Part shown: positions 42,862-51,973 of the stretch, piece after piece | Layout: each line of letters starts with the position of its first letter | Position numbering within the stretch: position 1 is the stretch's first letter | Assembly: GCF_000826645.1 (NCBI RefSeq) | Contig: NZ_JXJP01000001.1 | Location: 310,001 to 374,000, forward strand | Direction: 5' to 3' | Source of the DNA: Psychroserpens mesophilus | Lineage (GTDB): Bacteria; Bacteroidota; Bacteroidia; Flavobacteriales; Flavobacteriaceae | Length of the DNA: 64,000 nt | The notes under the pieces: generated by a model | Told to the model about the DNA's origin: nothing | The model's input: the letters and a program-made list of their open reading frames with translations, nothing else | Databases searched by the model: none | Position numbers and translations under genes: made by a program

Positions 42862-44430
42862 ATGTCAACAACTGCATTGAAGCCACATCAAAAAGAGCTT
42901 TTCGGACAACCAATAGGGTTGTATATTTTATTTTTAACAGAAATGTGGGAACGCTTCTCCTATTATGGAATGCGAGCATTGTTGGTGTTGTATATGACAA
43001 CAGAGACCATTGGAGACGATAGAGGTGCAGGATTAGGATGGACAAGTAAGGAGGCACTAGCTTTATATGGCTGGTATACTATGTTAGTATATGTTATGTC
43101 AATTCCTGGTGGTATGATTGCCGATAAATTGATTGGTCAAAAGAAAGCTGTATTGCTTGGAGCCATAGTGCTGTGTCTTGGACATGGTGTCTTAGTACTG
43201 ACCGATATTTGGGCGTTTTATACAGGCTTAGGACTAGTAATTCTTGGAGTTGGATTGCTGAAACCAAACATTTCTACAATGGTAGGAGGTCTATATAAAG
43301 AAGGTGATATACGACGAGACAAGGGATTTAGTATTTTTTATATTGGTATTAACTTAGGATCACTCTTAGCAACAATGATTGTAGGATTGGTTGTTGCAGA
43401 ATGGGGTTGGCATGCTGGTTTCGGACTTGCAGGTATCGTGATGCTCTTAGGTTTAATTAATTATGTAGCTGGTCAAAAATACTTGACTCAAGTTGGAAAT
43501 TTCGTGCCTCCAAAAAAGGATGACCCAAACGAAATTTCGTATGGTAAACTTTATGGGAAACTGTTTAAATCACCAACGCAATTACTTTTTACAGTAATAT
43601 TATTGGCAGCGTCTCTATATGGATGGTATGTTTTAGAATGGGGTTACGGACTCTTATTTGTATTTCTTACTGCGGTCATTTCATTGCTAATGATGATTTA
43701 TAAAGAATTAGATTCGCAGATTTTTAAAGATCGTTTTATGGTATTATTATTATCATTTATCATGGTAATTGTCTTTTGGGGAGCTTTCGAACAAGCAGGT
43801 GGATTAATGAACCTGTACACAGAATCAAAAGTAGATAGAGTACTGTTTGGTTGGGAAATACCAACAGTAATGTTTCAAAGTTTAAATGCAGGATTTATAA
43901 TCTTATTTGCTACAGTGGTAGCTTCATATTGGGCAAAACGAAAATTAAAAGGTAAAGAAGGGTCTTCTTTATTTAAAATGGCATTGGGTATTATCATAAT
44001 GGGATTTGGATTCCTGTTTATGGTATTTGCAGCTATGGAATTTGAAAAGTCTGGAACTTCTAGTATGATTTGGCTAGTATTAGCATATTTATTTCACACT
44101 ATTGGCGAGTTATGTTTGTCTCCTGTAGCGCTTTCATTTATAACGAAATTAACTCCTGTAAAATATGCTTCCTTAATGATGGGTGTTTATTTTGCCGCTA
44201 CTGGCTTAGGTAGTAAAGTTGCTGGTATTGTTGGAGAAGCTGCTTCAGATTTTGGTGAATACACCATCTTCTTAGGAATATTAATTTTTACAGTGATTGT
44301 TGGGTCATTATTTATTTTGATTTTAAAGCCACTGAAACGATTAACTCATGGTGCTGAAGATAATGAACGTATGATGCATAATGATGAAGCAGAAGGTTAT
44401 GAATTAGCTGATCCAGAAATTAATAATTAA
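42862..44430 (+). CDS. Proton-coupled oligopeptide transporter (POT/PTR family), copy 1
   Basis: 522 residues with 12-14 membrane helices. The signature ExxERFxYYG is present near the N-terminus (EMWERFSYYGMRALLVLY). A second signature follows (GRDKGFSIFYIGINLGSLLA-like, here RRDKGFSIFYIGINLGS), and the late helix reads HTIGELCLSPVALSFITKL. POT carriers take up di- and tripeptides with protons. A second member follows after a terminator, so this is a tandem pair of paralogues, not one operon. Confidence 0.9.
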   Translation: MSTTALKPHQKELFGQPIGLYILFLTEMWERFSYYGMRALLVLYMTTETIGDDRGAGLGWTSKEALALYGWYTMLVYVMSIPGGMIADKLIGQKKAVLLGAIVLCLGHGVLVLTDIWAFYTGLGLVILGVGLLKPNISTMVGGLYKEGDIRRDKGFSIFYIGINLGSLLATMIVGLVVAEWGWHAGFGLAGIVMLLGLINYVAGQKYLTQVGNFVPPKKDDPNEISYGKLYGKLFKSPTQLLFTVILLAASLYGWYVLEWGYGLLFVFLTAVISLLMMIYKELDSQIFKDRFMVLLLSFIMVIVFWGAFEQAGGLMNLYTESKVDRVLFGWEIPTVMFQSLNAGFIILFATVVASYWAKRKLKGKEGSSLFKMALGIIIMGFGFLFMVFAAMEFEKSGTSSMIWLVLAYLFHTIGELCLSPVALSFITKLTPVKYASLMMGVYFAATGLGSKVAGIVGEAASDFGEYTIFLGILIFTVIVGSLFILILKPLKRLTHGAEDNERMMHNDEAEGYELADPEINN

Positions 44431-44448
44431 TACGCATATATAATATTG

Positions 44449-44486
44449 AACCCTTGTAAATTTTATTTTACAAGGGTTTGTTTTTT
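44449..44486 (+). terminator. Terminator between the two POT transporter genes
   Basis: A perfect 12 bp stem (AACCCTTGTAAA / TTTACAAGGGTT) with a 6-base loop, followed by GTTTTTTCT. It separates the two paralogues into different transcripts, with only 20 bases left for signals before the second ATG. Confidence 0.85.
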
Positions 44487-44506
44487 CTAACTAAACACTT
44501 TCTTTT

Positions 44507-46291
44507 ATGAATACTGATATTGAAAATCTATTTAAAGACAAAGTTATTGGACATCCAGCCGGACTGTTTGTAATTTTCTTTACTGAAATGTGGGAACGAT
44601 TTTCTTTCTACGGAATGAAAATTCTTTTAGTCTTATTTTTAACAGCTCCTTTTTTAAGTGATAATCCTGGTTGGGAATGGTCAAGAGAAAATGCTTTAGC
44701 TTTAATTGGGACCTATTCTTCTCTACTATATCTAACACCAATTGTAGGTGGTTGGTTAGCAGATAAAATTACGGGTTACAAATGGGCAGTAATTATCGGT
44801 TGTTTTATAATGATGCTTGGGCATTTGGCAATGGTTTTTGAAACCACATGGTCTTTATACTTAGGTTTGGCACTTTTAGTAATTGGTACTGGTTTCTTTA
44901 AGCCTAATATGACATCTATGATTTCTGAAATGTATAAGGGAAAGGAATCTAAAAAAGATGGTGCTTATACCATTTATTATATGGGAGTGAATGCTGGAGC
45001 GTTCTTTGGAATGATGCTTTGTGGTTATTTAGCTGAAAATATTGGCTGGAGTTATGGCTTTGGACTTGCTGGAATTTTTATGTTAGGTGGTCTTATTCAG
45101 TTTTGGTTAGCTAAAGATTTATTTGGAAGTATTGGCGAGAAACCGTCTAAAGTTCATGAAGTAGAATTGCCACAAAATATAAATGAGGAGAGTCCGAAAG
45201 AACATGATGCTACAGGTGAAACTGAAAAGCTTAACCCATTTACAATGGTAGATAAGATTCTGATTCTTTTGTCTTCAATTGGTGGTGTGTTGTATTTGTT
45301 TAATGATCCTATGTCTAAGATAGGTAATGTTAACATGTTAAACTTCAGTATTGGAGGAATGGATGGTTCTAATGTGACTATACTTCTAGCGTTAGTATTG
45401 TTTTTATATCTAATTATTACAAGAATAGGTAGGTATTCAAAAATGGTTAGAGATAAGATTATTGCTGTTTCCATTTTTGGAATCTTTACAGTCTTCTTCT
45501 TTGCTGCCTTTGAACAATCTTTAGGATCAATGACGTTGTTTGCCAGAGATTATACCGATCGATTGCTTACAGGTTCCTCTGCCACAATATTTAAGGTCAT
45601 TGATACGATACTTACAATTGTTCCTCTTGCCATAATAACATGGGTGTTATTTTTATTATTCAAAAAGACATTTTCAAAAATTGCAGCTTCAAATATCGTG
45701 CTTGCACTAACGTTTGTATTTCTTTGGTTTGTGGTTGGATATAAAATTATGAATGAGTTTAGTAAAGATGCTACTGAAGTCGGAGCATCATGGTTTGGTA
45801 TCTTAAATTCCTTTTTCATTATTACATTAGCACCTCTGTTTTCAAAATGGTGGGAAAGTAAATACAATCCTAGTGTAGGTATGAAATATGGATTTGGTCT
45901 GATGCTTTTAGGACTTGGATTTGGTATATTAGTTTTTGGAACTATGGGCATACCTCAAGGTGCAAAAACAGCTTCAGTTAGTATGATTTTCTTGATTTTA
46001 GCTTATTTGTTTCATACTATGGGAGAATTATGTATTTCACCAGTTGGACTCTCGTATTTGAGCAAATTAGTTCCAGGTAGAATGATTGGATTTATGTTTG
46101 GAATTTGGTACCTAGCAATTGCAATAGGGCAAAAAGCTGCTGGAAATATGGGAGGAATGATTGATAAAATTTCTGAAGAGTATTCATTGAGTACATTCTT
46201 TTTAATATTCACGTTAGTTCCAATTGGTGTGGGTGTGATTTCAATGCTGTTAAATCCTGTCCTCAAAAAACTTATGCATGGTGTCAAATAA
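44507..46291 (+). CDS. Proton-coupled oligopeptide transporter (POT/PTR family), copy 2
   Basis: 594 residues. It has the same signatures as copy 1 (EMWERFSFYGMKILLVLF; YTIYYMGVNAGAFFGMM; HTMGELCISPVGLSYLSKL). It differs by a longer central region (about 220-300) with a charged cytoplasmic loop (EVELPQNINEESPKEHDATG) and extra helices. Divergence in the central part suggests a different substrate range from copy 1. It is followed by a hairpin terminator. Confidence 0.9.
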   Translation: MNTDIENLFKDKVIGHPAGLFVIFFTEMWERFSFYGMKILLVLFLTAPFLSDNPGWEWSRENALALIGTYSSLLYLTPIVGGWLADKITGYKWAVIIGCFIMMLGHLAMVFETTWSLYLGLALLVIGTGFFKPNMTSMISEMYKGKESKKDGAYTIYYMGVNAGAFFGMMLCGYLAENIGWSYGFGLAGIFMLGGLIQFWLAKDLFGSIGEKPSKVHEVELPQNINEESPKEHDATGETEKLNPFTMVDKILILLSSIGGVLYLFNDPMSKIGNVNMLNFSIGGMDGSNVTILLALVLFLYLIITRIGRYSKMVRDKIIAVSIFGIFTVFFFAAFEQSLGSMTLFARDYTDRLLTGSSATIFKVIDTILTIVPLAIITWVLFLLFKKTFSKIAASNIVLALTFVFLWFVVGYKIMNEFSKDATEVGASWFGILNSFFIITLAPLFSKWWESKYNPSVGMKYGFGLMLLGLGFGILVFGTMGIPQGAKTASVSMIFLILAYLFHTMGELCISPVGLSYLSKLVPGRMIGFMFGIWYLAIAIGQKAAGNMGGMIDKISEEYSLSTFFLIFTLVPIGVGVISMLLNPVLKKLMHGVK

Positions 46292-46315
46292 CGAGTAAAT
46301 CGTTAAAATAATCGC

Positions 46316-46344
46316 AAAATGCTCCACCTTTGGAGCATTTTTTG
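46316..46344 (+). terminator. Terminator after the second POT gene
   Basis: Perfect 11 bp stem AAAATGCTCCA / TGGAGCATTTT with a CCTT loop and a following T-run. It also lies just before the thioredoxin-like gene. Confidence 0.85.
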
Positions 46345-46377
46345 TAAGTTCGGAACGGAAATTGCAACAAATCTCGT

Positions 46378-46932
46378 ATGAAAAAAATATCACTTATATT
46401 CGTTTTAGCACTATTAACATCAGTTAGTAGTTTTGCTCAGGTACAAGAAATAAACTGGGTAACTTTTGAAGAGGCTTTAGAACTTCAGAAGAAAAATCCT
46501 AAGAAAATTATGATGGACGTATACACAAACTGGTGTGGTCCATGTAAAATGTTGGATAAGAACACCTTCCATAATAAAGATGTAGTAGCGTTTGTAAATA
46601 AAAATTACTACGCTGTTAAGTTTGATGCTGAAGGCAATTCAACTGTAAATTATGATGGCAAAACATTCAGTAATCCAAACTATAAGCCTGAATTAAAAAG
46701 CAGAAGAAATGGTGTGCATGATTTAACGCGTTATCTAAAAGTTAGTGCATATCCAACGATCGTGTTTTTTGATGTGGATGCTAAAGTGATTTCTCCTATT
46801 AGAGGATATCAAAAACCACAACAACTGGAATTATATCTTAAATTGTTTTTAGGAGATGATTATAAGTCCATGACGACTCAGGAAGAATTTAATACATATT
46901 ACTCAGCTTTTAAGCCTGAGTTTCAGCAATAA
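46378..46932 (+). CDS. Exported thioredoxin-family protein
   Basis: 184 residues. A signal peptide (VLALLTSVSSFAQ) sends it to the periplasm. The active site is WCGPCK (near residue 50), and the cis-proline region reads SAYPTIVFFD. An insertion of about 25 residues (TVNYDGKTFSNPNYKPELKS) after the second strand resembles those of DsbD-gamma-like proteins. It probably reduces or exchanges disulphides in the envelope; its partner is unknown. Confidence 0.88.
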   Translation: MKKISLIFVLALLTSVSSFAQVQEINWVTFEEALELQKKNPKKIMMDVYTNWCGPCKMLDKNTFHNKDVVAFVNKNYYAVKFDAEGNSTVNYDGKTFSNPNYKPELKSRRNGVHDLTRYLKVSAYPTIVFFDVDAKVISPIRGYQKPQQLELYLKLFLGDDYKSMTTQEEFNTYYSAFKPEFQQ

Positions 46933-46938
46933 TCAAAG

Positions 46939-48972
46939 TTACTTTATTATAAATGCTCCCTTTTCACCGGTTTGATGAAAAGGGAGTTTTTCTTGTTTAC
47001 ATGTTGCTTTCCATCGTTGAATATAAGATTTGTAATTACTGCCATCAGCAATTACGACTTTGGGTTCTAGCGAGTCGATAAGACGTTTTAGATTTATCCT
47101 TGGTGAATGTCGCAATAAAATATAGTCGGGTTTAAAACTTACGTTGTAAACACCCAAGCTATCAATAATTAGTAGTGTTTTTTGATGTGTTTTATAAACA
47201 TTATCTAAAGAATCGTAGCGAACAGCTGTAATAAAATTTCCAACATTATAATCTCTAATCATTTTTTCGTTTTTTACTGCACTGCTATCTAAGTTATGCC
47301 AAAGCGTTAATTGGTTGTTGTTCTTTTTCCCAAGGATACTATACCTGCTTTTATGGAAAATAATTAAAGCTTCTGTGTTGTTTCTTTTCTTCGTATAAAT
47401 CATAACACTTTGTAATATCAATATTGAAAACATAAGTAATATAATTCGCTGATAATTTATTTTCCGTAAGAAGAAAAAGAATGCTAGTATAAGTATGTAA
47501 GTAACAAGAACATGCGTCAGATCAAAAGAAATGTCTTTAATTAAGAATGCTTCTTGCTTTGAAACCCAAGATACAACCTCATTCATACTAGTGATAAGCA
47601 CGCCGTAAATATTTGCTACAGTATTAGGAAGGCTATTTAATAATGCCAAAATAATCACTACAATTCCGAAGCCTAAAATCAGTCCAAGAAAGGGAATAAT
47701 TGCGAGGTTTGAAATAAAAAACAAACCTGGAAACTGATGAAAGTAAAATAAACTAATTGGTAAAACGCCTAATTGAGCAGCCATTGTTACTGTAAATATC
47801 TGCCAGAAATAATCAACAACTTTCCATTTTGGAGACCATAACTTATATAATAAGGGTTGAATTGATACAATGGCAAATACAGCCAGATAACTCATTTGAA
47901 ATCCTACATCAAACAAGAACATAGGTTTTACTAATAGCAGAATGAAAATTGAAATAGATAATGTGTTGTAAATATTAGTAGGTCGTTTTAAATGCATCGC
48001 GATTGCAATAATGCTAAACATAGTAACTGCTCTTGTGACAGATGCTGATAATCCAGCGATTATGGCGAAACTCCATAATAAAATAAGAATGCATAATATC
48101 TTGATAAGATTACCTCGTTTTATGTTGTTTAAAGGCTTTAATACAACATTTAGCATCATGAGTATTATACCAACATGAAGTCCAGAAACAGCCAAAATAT
48201 GAATGGCTCCAGCATTTGCATATTCGGTGTACATGTCCCGATCCATATCTTGTCGTTGACCGAGAATAAGAGCGTTGATGATGGCTTGTTCTTCAGGCTT
48301 AAAATTATATTCGTTTAATCGCTCATTAATAGTTTGCCTTAGAGTATCTGCGTAACCATAAACGGATTTCTTCTTTGAATTTATTTTAAATATGAGGTGT
48401 TGTTCTGTAAATAATTGATCATAGATGTATTGCTTTTCTAAATATGCTTTGTAGTTGAACTGATTTGGGTTTAACGGATTTTTTATGTCTTGAAATTCAG
48501 AATAAACCAATAATACATCATCCACCATAAACAATTTTGTGCTATCGGTTTTATGAATGTTTAGTAATACTTTTCCTCGTAATAATTGATCATTTATAGA
48601 TACTATGTCTACAATGTATTTATGATGATATTTAGTTGATTTAAAACGTTCCTTTACAATAAAGGTTATTGTATTTGAAGAGGTTTTAATTACATGCTTA
48701 TTATTGCCATAATGTAGAGGGAAGTTCTTTTGATTGTGTGAAGTATAGGTTAAAATCCCTAAAGCAAACATTGAAATAAAAGTAATCAATCCAAACCAGA
48801 TGGTTTTTTGAAGTCTTCGATTTGCTAAATGGTTTGCAATCCATAAAACGATTAGTAATCCAATGCTTAGATAAACTGTATTTAGAAAGGAGATTTTTAA
48901 ATAATGAGCGCTCAAAATACCTGCTGTAAGACAGAAGGTAAGCTTGATGATGACAAAATTGAGAGTTTTCAT
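46939..48972 (-). CDS. comEC: ComEC/Rec2-type DNA uptake channel
   Basis: 677 residues. N-terminal membrane helices and an OB-like DUF4131 region (about 1-180), then the Competence domain (about 225-500) with AGAIHILAVSGLHVGIILMM and ITRAV-type helices (GLSASVTRAVTMFSI). The C-terminal part (about 530-677) corresponds to the metallo-beta-lactamase-like domain but shows no HxHxDH metal motif. The product should form the inner-membrane channel for single-stranded DNA in natural transformation. It is the last gene in the surE-lpxB direction. Confidence 0.88.
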   Translation of the reverse strand: MKTLNFVIIKLTFCLTAGILSAHYLKISFLNTVYLSIGLLIVLWIANHLANRRLQKTIWFGLITFISMFALGILTYTSHNQKNFPLHYGNNKHVIKTSSNTITFIVKERFKSTKYHHKYIVDIVSINDQLLRGKVLLNIHKTDSTKLFMVDDVLLVYSEFQDIKNPLNPNQFNYKAYLEKQYIYDQLFTEQHLIFKINSKKKSVYGYADTLRQTINERLNEYNFKPEEQAIINALILGQRQDMDRDMYTEYANAGAIHILAVSGLHVGIILMMLNVVLKPLNNIKRGNLIKILCILILLWSFAIIAGLSASVTRAVTMFSIIAIAMHLKRPTNIYNTLSISIFILLLVKPMFLFDVGFQMSYLAVFAIVSIQPLLYKLWSPKWKVVDYFWQIFTVTMAAQLGVLPISLFYFHQFPGLFFISNLAIIPFLGLILGFGIVVIILALLNSLPNTVANIYGVLITSMNEVVSWVSKQEAFLIKDISFDLTHVLVTYILILAFFFFLRKINYQRIILLMFSILILQSVMIYTKKRNNTEALIIFHKSRYSILGKKNNNQLTLWHNLDSSAVKNEKMIRDYNVGNFITAVRYDSLDNVYKTHQKTLLIIDSLGVYNVSFKPDYILLRHSPRINLKRLIDSLEPKVVIADGSNYKSYIQRWKATCKQEKLPFHQTGEKGAFIIK
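46956..46991 (+). terminator. Terminator of the thioredoxin gene, inside the 3' end of comEC
   Basis: Stem CTCCCTTTTCA / TGAAAAGGGAG, 9-base loop, then TTTTTC on the plus strand. The hairpin lies within the last comEC codons on the opposite strand, so those codons are shared with the signal. Confidence 0.75.
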
Positions 48973-49013
48973 ACTCTCAATATAGTAAATAATCTACAAT
49001 AGTAGAAAATAAT

Positions 49014-49535
49014 CTATATCACGCGTCTTGCCTGAACATACGCTAAGTACCAGTAGCGTTCTGATAAATTAGACGTAATTACTCCTCTACTAGTCGTTGA
49101 ATGAATAAACTCAACATAACCAGGTCTACTTTTTGTAACAATGCCAACATGATTCACTTTTCGGCTATTTTTTTTGGTCGCAAAAAACAATAAATCGCCT
49201 TCTTGTACGTCTTTGACATCAATCCAGTTCCCTGTGCTTTGTAAGGCTGAAGTTGTTCTTGGTAGATTGATGTTTTCTTTCTGAAAGGCAGTAACAACTA
49301 GACCAGAACAATCCATGCCTCGTTTAGTAGTTCCTCCATATTTGTAACGCGTTCCTTCAAAAGTTTGCGCATAATCAATGATGCTTTCTATAGTTTTGGA
49401 TGGCGCAGAATAGGTGTTGCTTGTTCTTTTTTTGGTAGCTTTTGTCGTTTTTGATGTTTTAGTTTTTATGCCTTTGGAAGAATTACAGCTACCAAAACTG
49501 AGGCATATTATAAAAAGAAGAATAACATTTTTCAT
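49014..49535 (-). CDS. NlpC/P60 (C40) cell-wall hydrolase lipoprotein
   Basis: 173 residues from the ATG at 49535 (an in-frame ATG three codons upstream gives 176). Lipoprotein signal LLFIICLSFGSC, Thr/Lys/Ser-rich linker, then an NlpC/P60 domain (about 60-170). The catalytic Cys is in RGMDCSGLV, the His in NHVGIV and the third residue in the FIHSTTSRGV region. Such enzymes cut stem peptides in peptidoglycan. It sits between lpxB and comEC on the same strand. Confidence 0.9.
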   Translation of the reverse strand: MKNVILLFIICLSFGSCNSSKGIKTKTSKTTKATKKRTSNTYSAPSKTIESIIDYAQTFEGTRYKYGGTTKRGMDCSGLVVTAFQKENINLPRTTSALQSTGNWIDVKDVQEGDLLFFATKKNSRKVNHVGIVTKSRPGYVEFIHSTTSRGVITSNLSERYWYLAYVQARRVI

Positions 49536-49610
49536 AGACAACAATTAAAATCTAAAAATAAATAATAGATTTAATAAGAGTAGAATAATAACTTAAGATT
49601 TTTAACAATG

Positions 49611-50720
49611 TTATGTACAACTCTCAAAAATAAGTTTAGCAGCATTTTCACTAGCGCCTTTTCCTCCTAATTTTTTTTCTAAATCGTAATAATCTATGAA
49701 TAATCGGATACGTTCATTCTCATCAAGAATTTGTATCAGTTCTTTTTTGAGGCGTTGTTTATTTAAATCACCTTGGATTAATTCAGTAACAACCTCTCGG
49801 TCCATAATCAGGTTTACCAGAGATATGAATTTTAAGGTTATGATCCGTTTTGCAATTTGATAAGAAATTGCGTTTGCTTTGTAACACACTACCTGAGGAA
49901 CTTTAAACAATGCAGTCTCTAAGGTTGCTGTTCCAGAGGTTACCAGCGCTGCATGAGATACACTTAGTAAATCATATGTTTTATTAGAAATAAAAGCTAC
50001 ATTATCTTGCTTAATAAAGGGTTTGTAAAAGCTGTAGTCTTGACTTGGAGCACCAGCGATTACAAATTGATAATCCTTAAAATCATTTACCAAGCTTAGC
50101 ATTACACCTAGCATTTTTGTGATTTCTTGTTTTCTGCTACCAGGTAAAAGTGCAATAATTGGTTTTTTGCTTAGGTAATGATTTTTTCTGAAAGTGTGTT
50201 CATCCACTTGTTGCCGATTAGAAATCGCATCAATTAACGGATGACCTACAAAATGCACATCGTAATTATATTTGGCATAAAATTCTTTCTCAAAAGGAAG
50301 AATGACATACATGGCGTCAACATCTCTCTTAATTTTCTCCACACGACTGGCTCTGGAAGCCCAAACCTGAGGCGAGATATAGTAATGGGTCTTAAAATTA
50401 TGTTCTTTAGCCCATTTGGCGATTCTAAGATTAAATCCTGAGTTATCAATAAATATGATGACATCAGGTTGATAATTTTTAATATCATCTTTACAAAAAC
50501 TGATTAAGCCTAAAATCTTTCGAAGATTGAAAATTACTTCAGCAAAACCCATAAAAGATCGGTCTTTGTAATGTGTCACCAAAGTACCACCAACAGCTTG
50601 CATAAGATCGCCACCCCAAAATCTAAATTCAGCATTTACATCTTGTTTTAGTAACGCTTTCATCAAATTAGAGCCATGAAGGTCTCCTGAGGCTTCGCCA
50701 GCAATGATGTAGTACTTCAT
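49611..50720 (-). CDS. lpxB: Lipid-A-disaccharide synthase
   Basis: 369 residues. It joins UDP-2,3-diacylglucosamine and lipid X to form the lipid A disaccharide at the inner membrane. The glycosyltransferase GT19 pattern is clear: the N-terminal GEASGDLHGSNLMKAL, FIDNSGFNLRIAKWA, YYISPQVWASRASRV and LLPGSRKQEI, then TSGTATLETALFKVPQVVCYK. It begins right after the small membrane protein gene, so surE, that gene and lpxB form one operon. Confidence 0.94.
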   Translation of the reverse strand: MKYYIIAGEASGDLHGSNLMKALLKQDVNAEFRFWGGDLMQAVGGTLVTHYKDRSFMGFAEVIFNLRKILGLISFCKDDIKNYQPDVIIFIDNSGFNLRIAKWAKEHNFKTHYYISPQVWASRASRVEKIKRDVDAMYVILPFEKEFYAKYNYDVHFVGHPLIDAISNRQQVDEHTFRKNHYLSKKPIIALLPGSRKQEITKMLGVMLSLVNDFKDYQFVIAGAPSQDYSFYKPFIKQDNVAFISNKTYDLLSVSHAALVTSGTATLETALFKVPQVVCYKANAISYQIAKRIITLKFISLVNLIMDREVVTELIQGDLNKQRLKKELIQILDENERIRLFIDYYDLEKKLGGKGASENAAKLIFESCT

Positions 50721-51005
50721 TTAAGTAAATCTAATAATAATGGTTATAAGTGCTACAACAATAGTAGCAATTAGCACACCTTTGGCGCGAGTTTCTTTAT
50801 TTATATTTAGGAATAAAAAGAACGCACCTAAATTTAAGAGTGCACCAATACTAACCAATTTTGTTAACACATCTTGATTAATAGCAATCTTTAAGGAATT
50901 GCCTAATGAGTCACCAGTTCCAAAAAATAAGAGAGATATTGTGAGTCCAATAACACTTGCAATTAGTCCAATGACAATTCCGATAATAAGGTCTTTATTC
51001 TTCAA
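50721..51005 (-). CDS. Small three-helix membrane protein in the surE-lpxB operon
   Basis: 94 residues with three membrane segments (about 7-28, 48-66 and 74-92). The start overlaps surE by 11 bases and the stop is one base from lpxB. No family was recognised beyond 'conserved membrane protein'. Its fixed place between surE and lpxB points to an envelope role but gives no function. Confidence 0.8.
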   Translation of the reverse strand: MKNKDLIIGIVIGLIASVIGLTISLLFFGTGDSLGNSLKIAINQDVLTKLVSIGALLNLGAFFLFLNINKETRAKGVLIATIVVALITIIIRFT

Positions 51006-51771
51006 ATTTCCATGTATTTAGTTCTTGAATGCTGTGATGAGCTGTTAGGTCAAATTGTATTGGAACAACCGAAACAAAACCATTGGATAAAGCCCACTCA
51101 TCGGTGTCCTCACCATAATCGAGGTTAACAAATTTTCCGGTTAACCAATAATATTCTCTTCCTTGAGGATTAGTACGTTTATCAAATTCTTCTTCCCAGT
51201 TTGCTTTTGCTTGACGACATATTTTAATGCCTTTTATGTGTTTTTTGTCTAGCTTCGGGAAATTGACATTCAATACAGTGCCACTATCCAATCCATTTTC
51301 TAAAACGTTTTTAGCGATTGATTTAACGTAGGCTTTGCAAGCCTCAAAATTGGCACTCCATTTATAATCACAAAGCGAAAACCCTATAGCAGGAATGCCT
51401 TCAACACCTGCTTCAATCGCAGCACTCATAGTTCCTGAATAAATCACATTTATTGATGAATTCGATCCATGATTAATTCCGGAAACACACAAATCTGGTC
51501 GTCGATTCAACAATTGTTTAACTCCAAATTTTACACAGTCTGCAGGAGTTCCTGAACAACTGTATTCTTCTTGAGGACCATTATCTATGGTCACTTTTTC
51601 AACATGTAAAGTAGAATCAATTGTAATAGCATGACCCATTCCGCTTTGAGGGCTGTCTGGAGCTACAACTACAACGTCGCCAATTGTGGTCATAACTTCA
51701 ATTAAAGTGCGAATACCAGGTGCAGTGATCCCATCATCATTAGTTACGAGGATAAGTGGTTTCTTTGACAT
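50995..51771 (-). CDS. surE: 5'-nucleotidase / survival protein SurE
   Basis: 258 residues. A metal-dependent nucleoside 5'-monophosphate phosphatase. Metal ligands are in the N-terminal VTNDDGITAPGI and in SGINHGSN, with the SGT region (YSGTMSAAIEAGVEGIPAIG) and the substrate-site DSPQSGMGHAI. Its length is normal for the family and it is cytoplasmic. First gene of the minus-strand run that includes lpxB. Confidence 0.94.
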   Translation of the reverse strand: MSKKPLILVTNDDGITAPGIRTLIEVMTTIGDVVVVAPDSPQSGMGHAITIDSTLHVEKVTIDNGPQEEYSCSGTPADCVKFGVKQLLNRRPDLCVSGINHGSNSSINVIYSGTMSAAIEAGVEGIPAIGFSLCDYKWSANFEACKAYVKSIAKNVLENGLDSGTVLNVNFPKLDKKHIKGIKICRQAKANWEEEFDKRTNPQGREYYWLTGKFVNLDYGEDTDEWALSNGFVSVVPIQFDLTAHHSIQELNTWKFEE

Positions 51772-51973
51772 TTATCTATTTTTTTTACACATACAAAAGT
51801 ACACAAACACGCTTGAAATTCCTATAAATAAAGGTTTAACAAAAAATTAGTAGCACTTGATTTTATTGGCATGGTTTTTTCTTTTACTTTAGTAGAAATT
51901 ATAAATTCTATGTCATTACATGTTATGGAATATTTGAGGCCGTAATGCTGTAATGCTACATAAAAGATTTACT

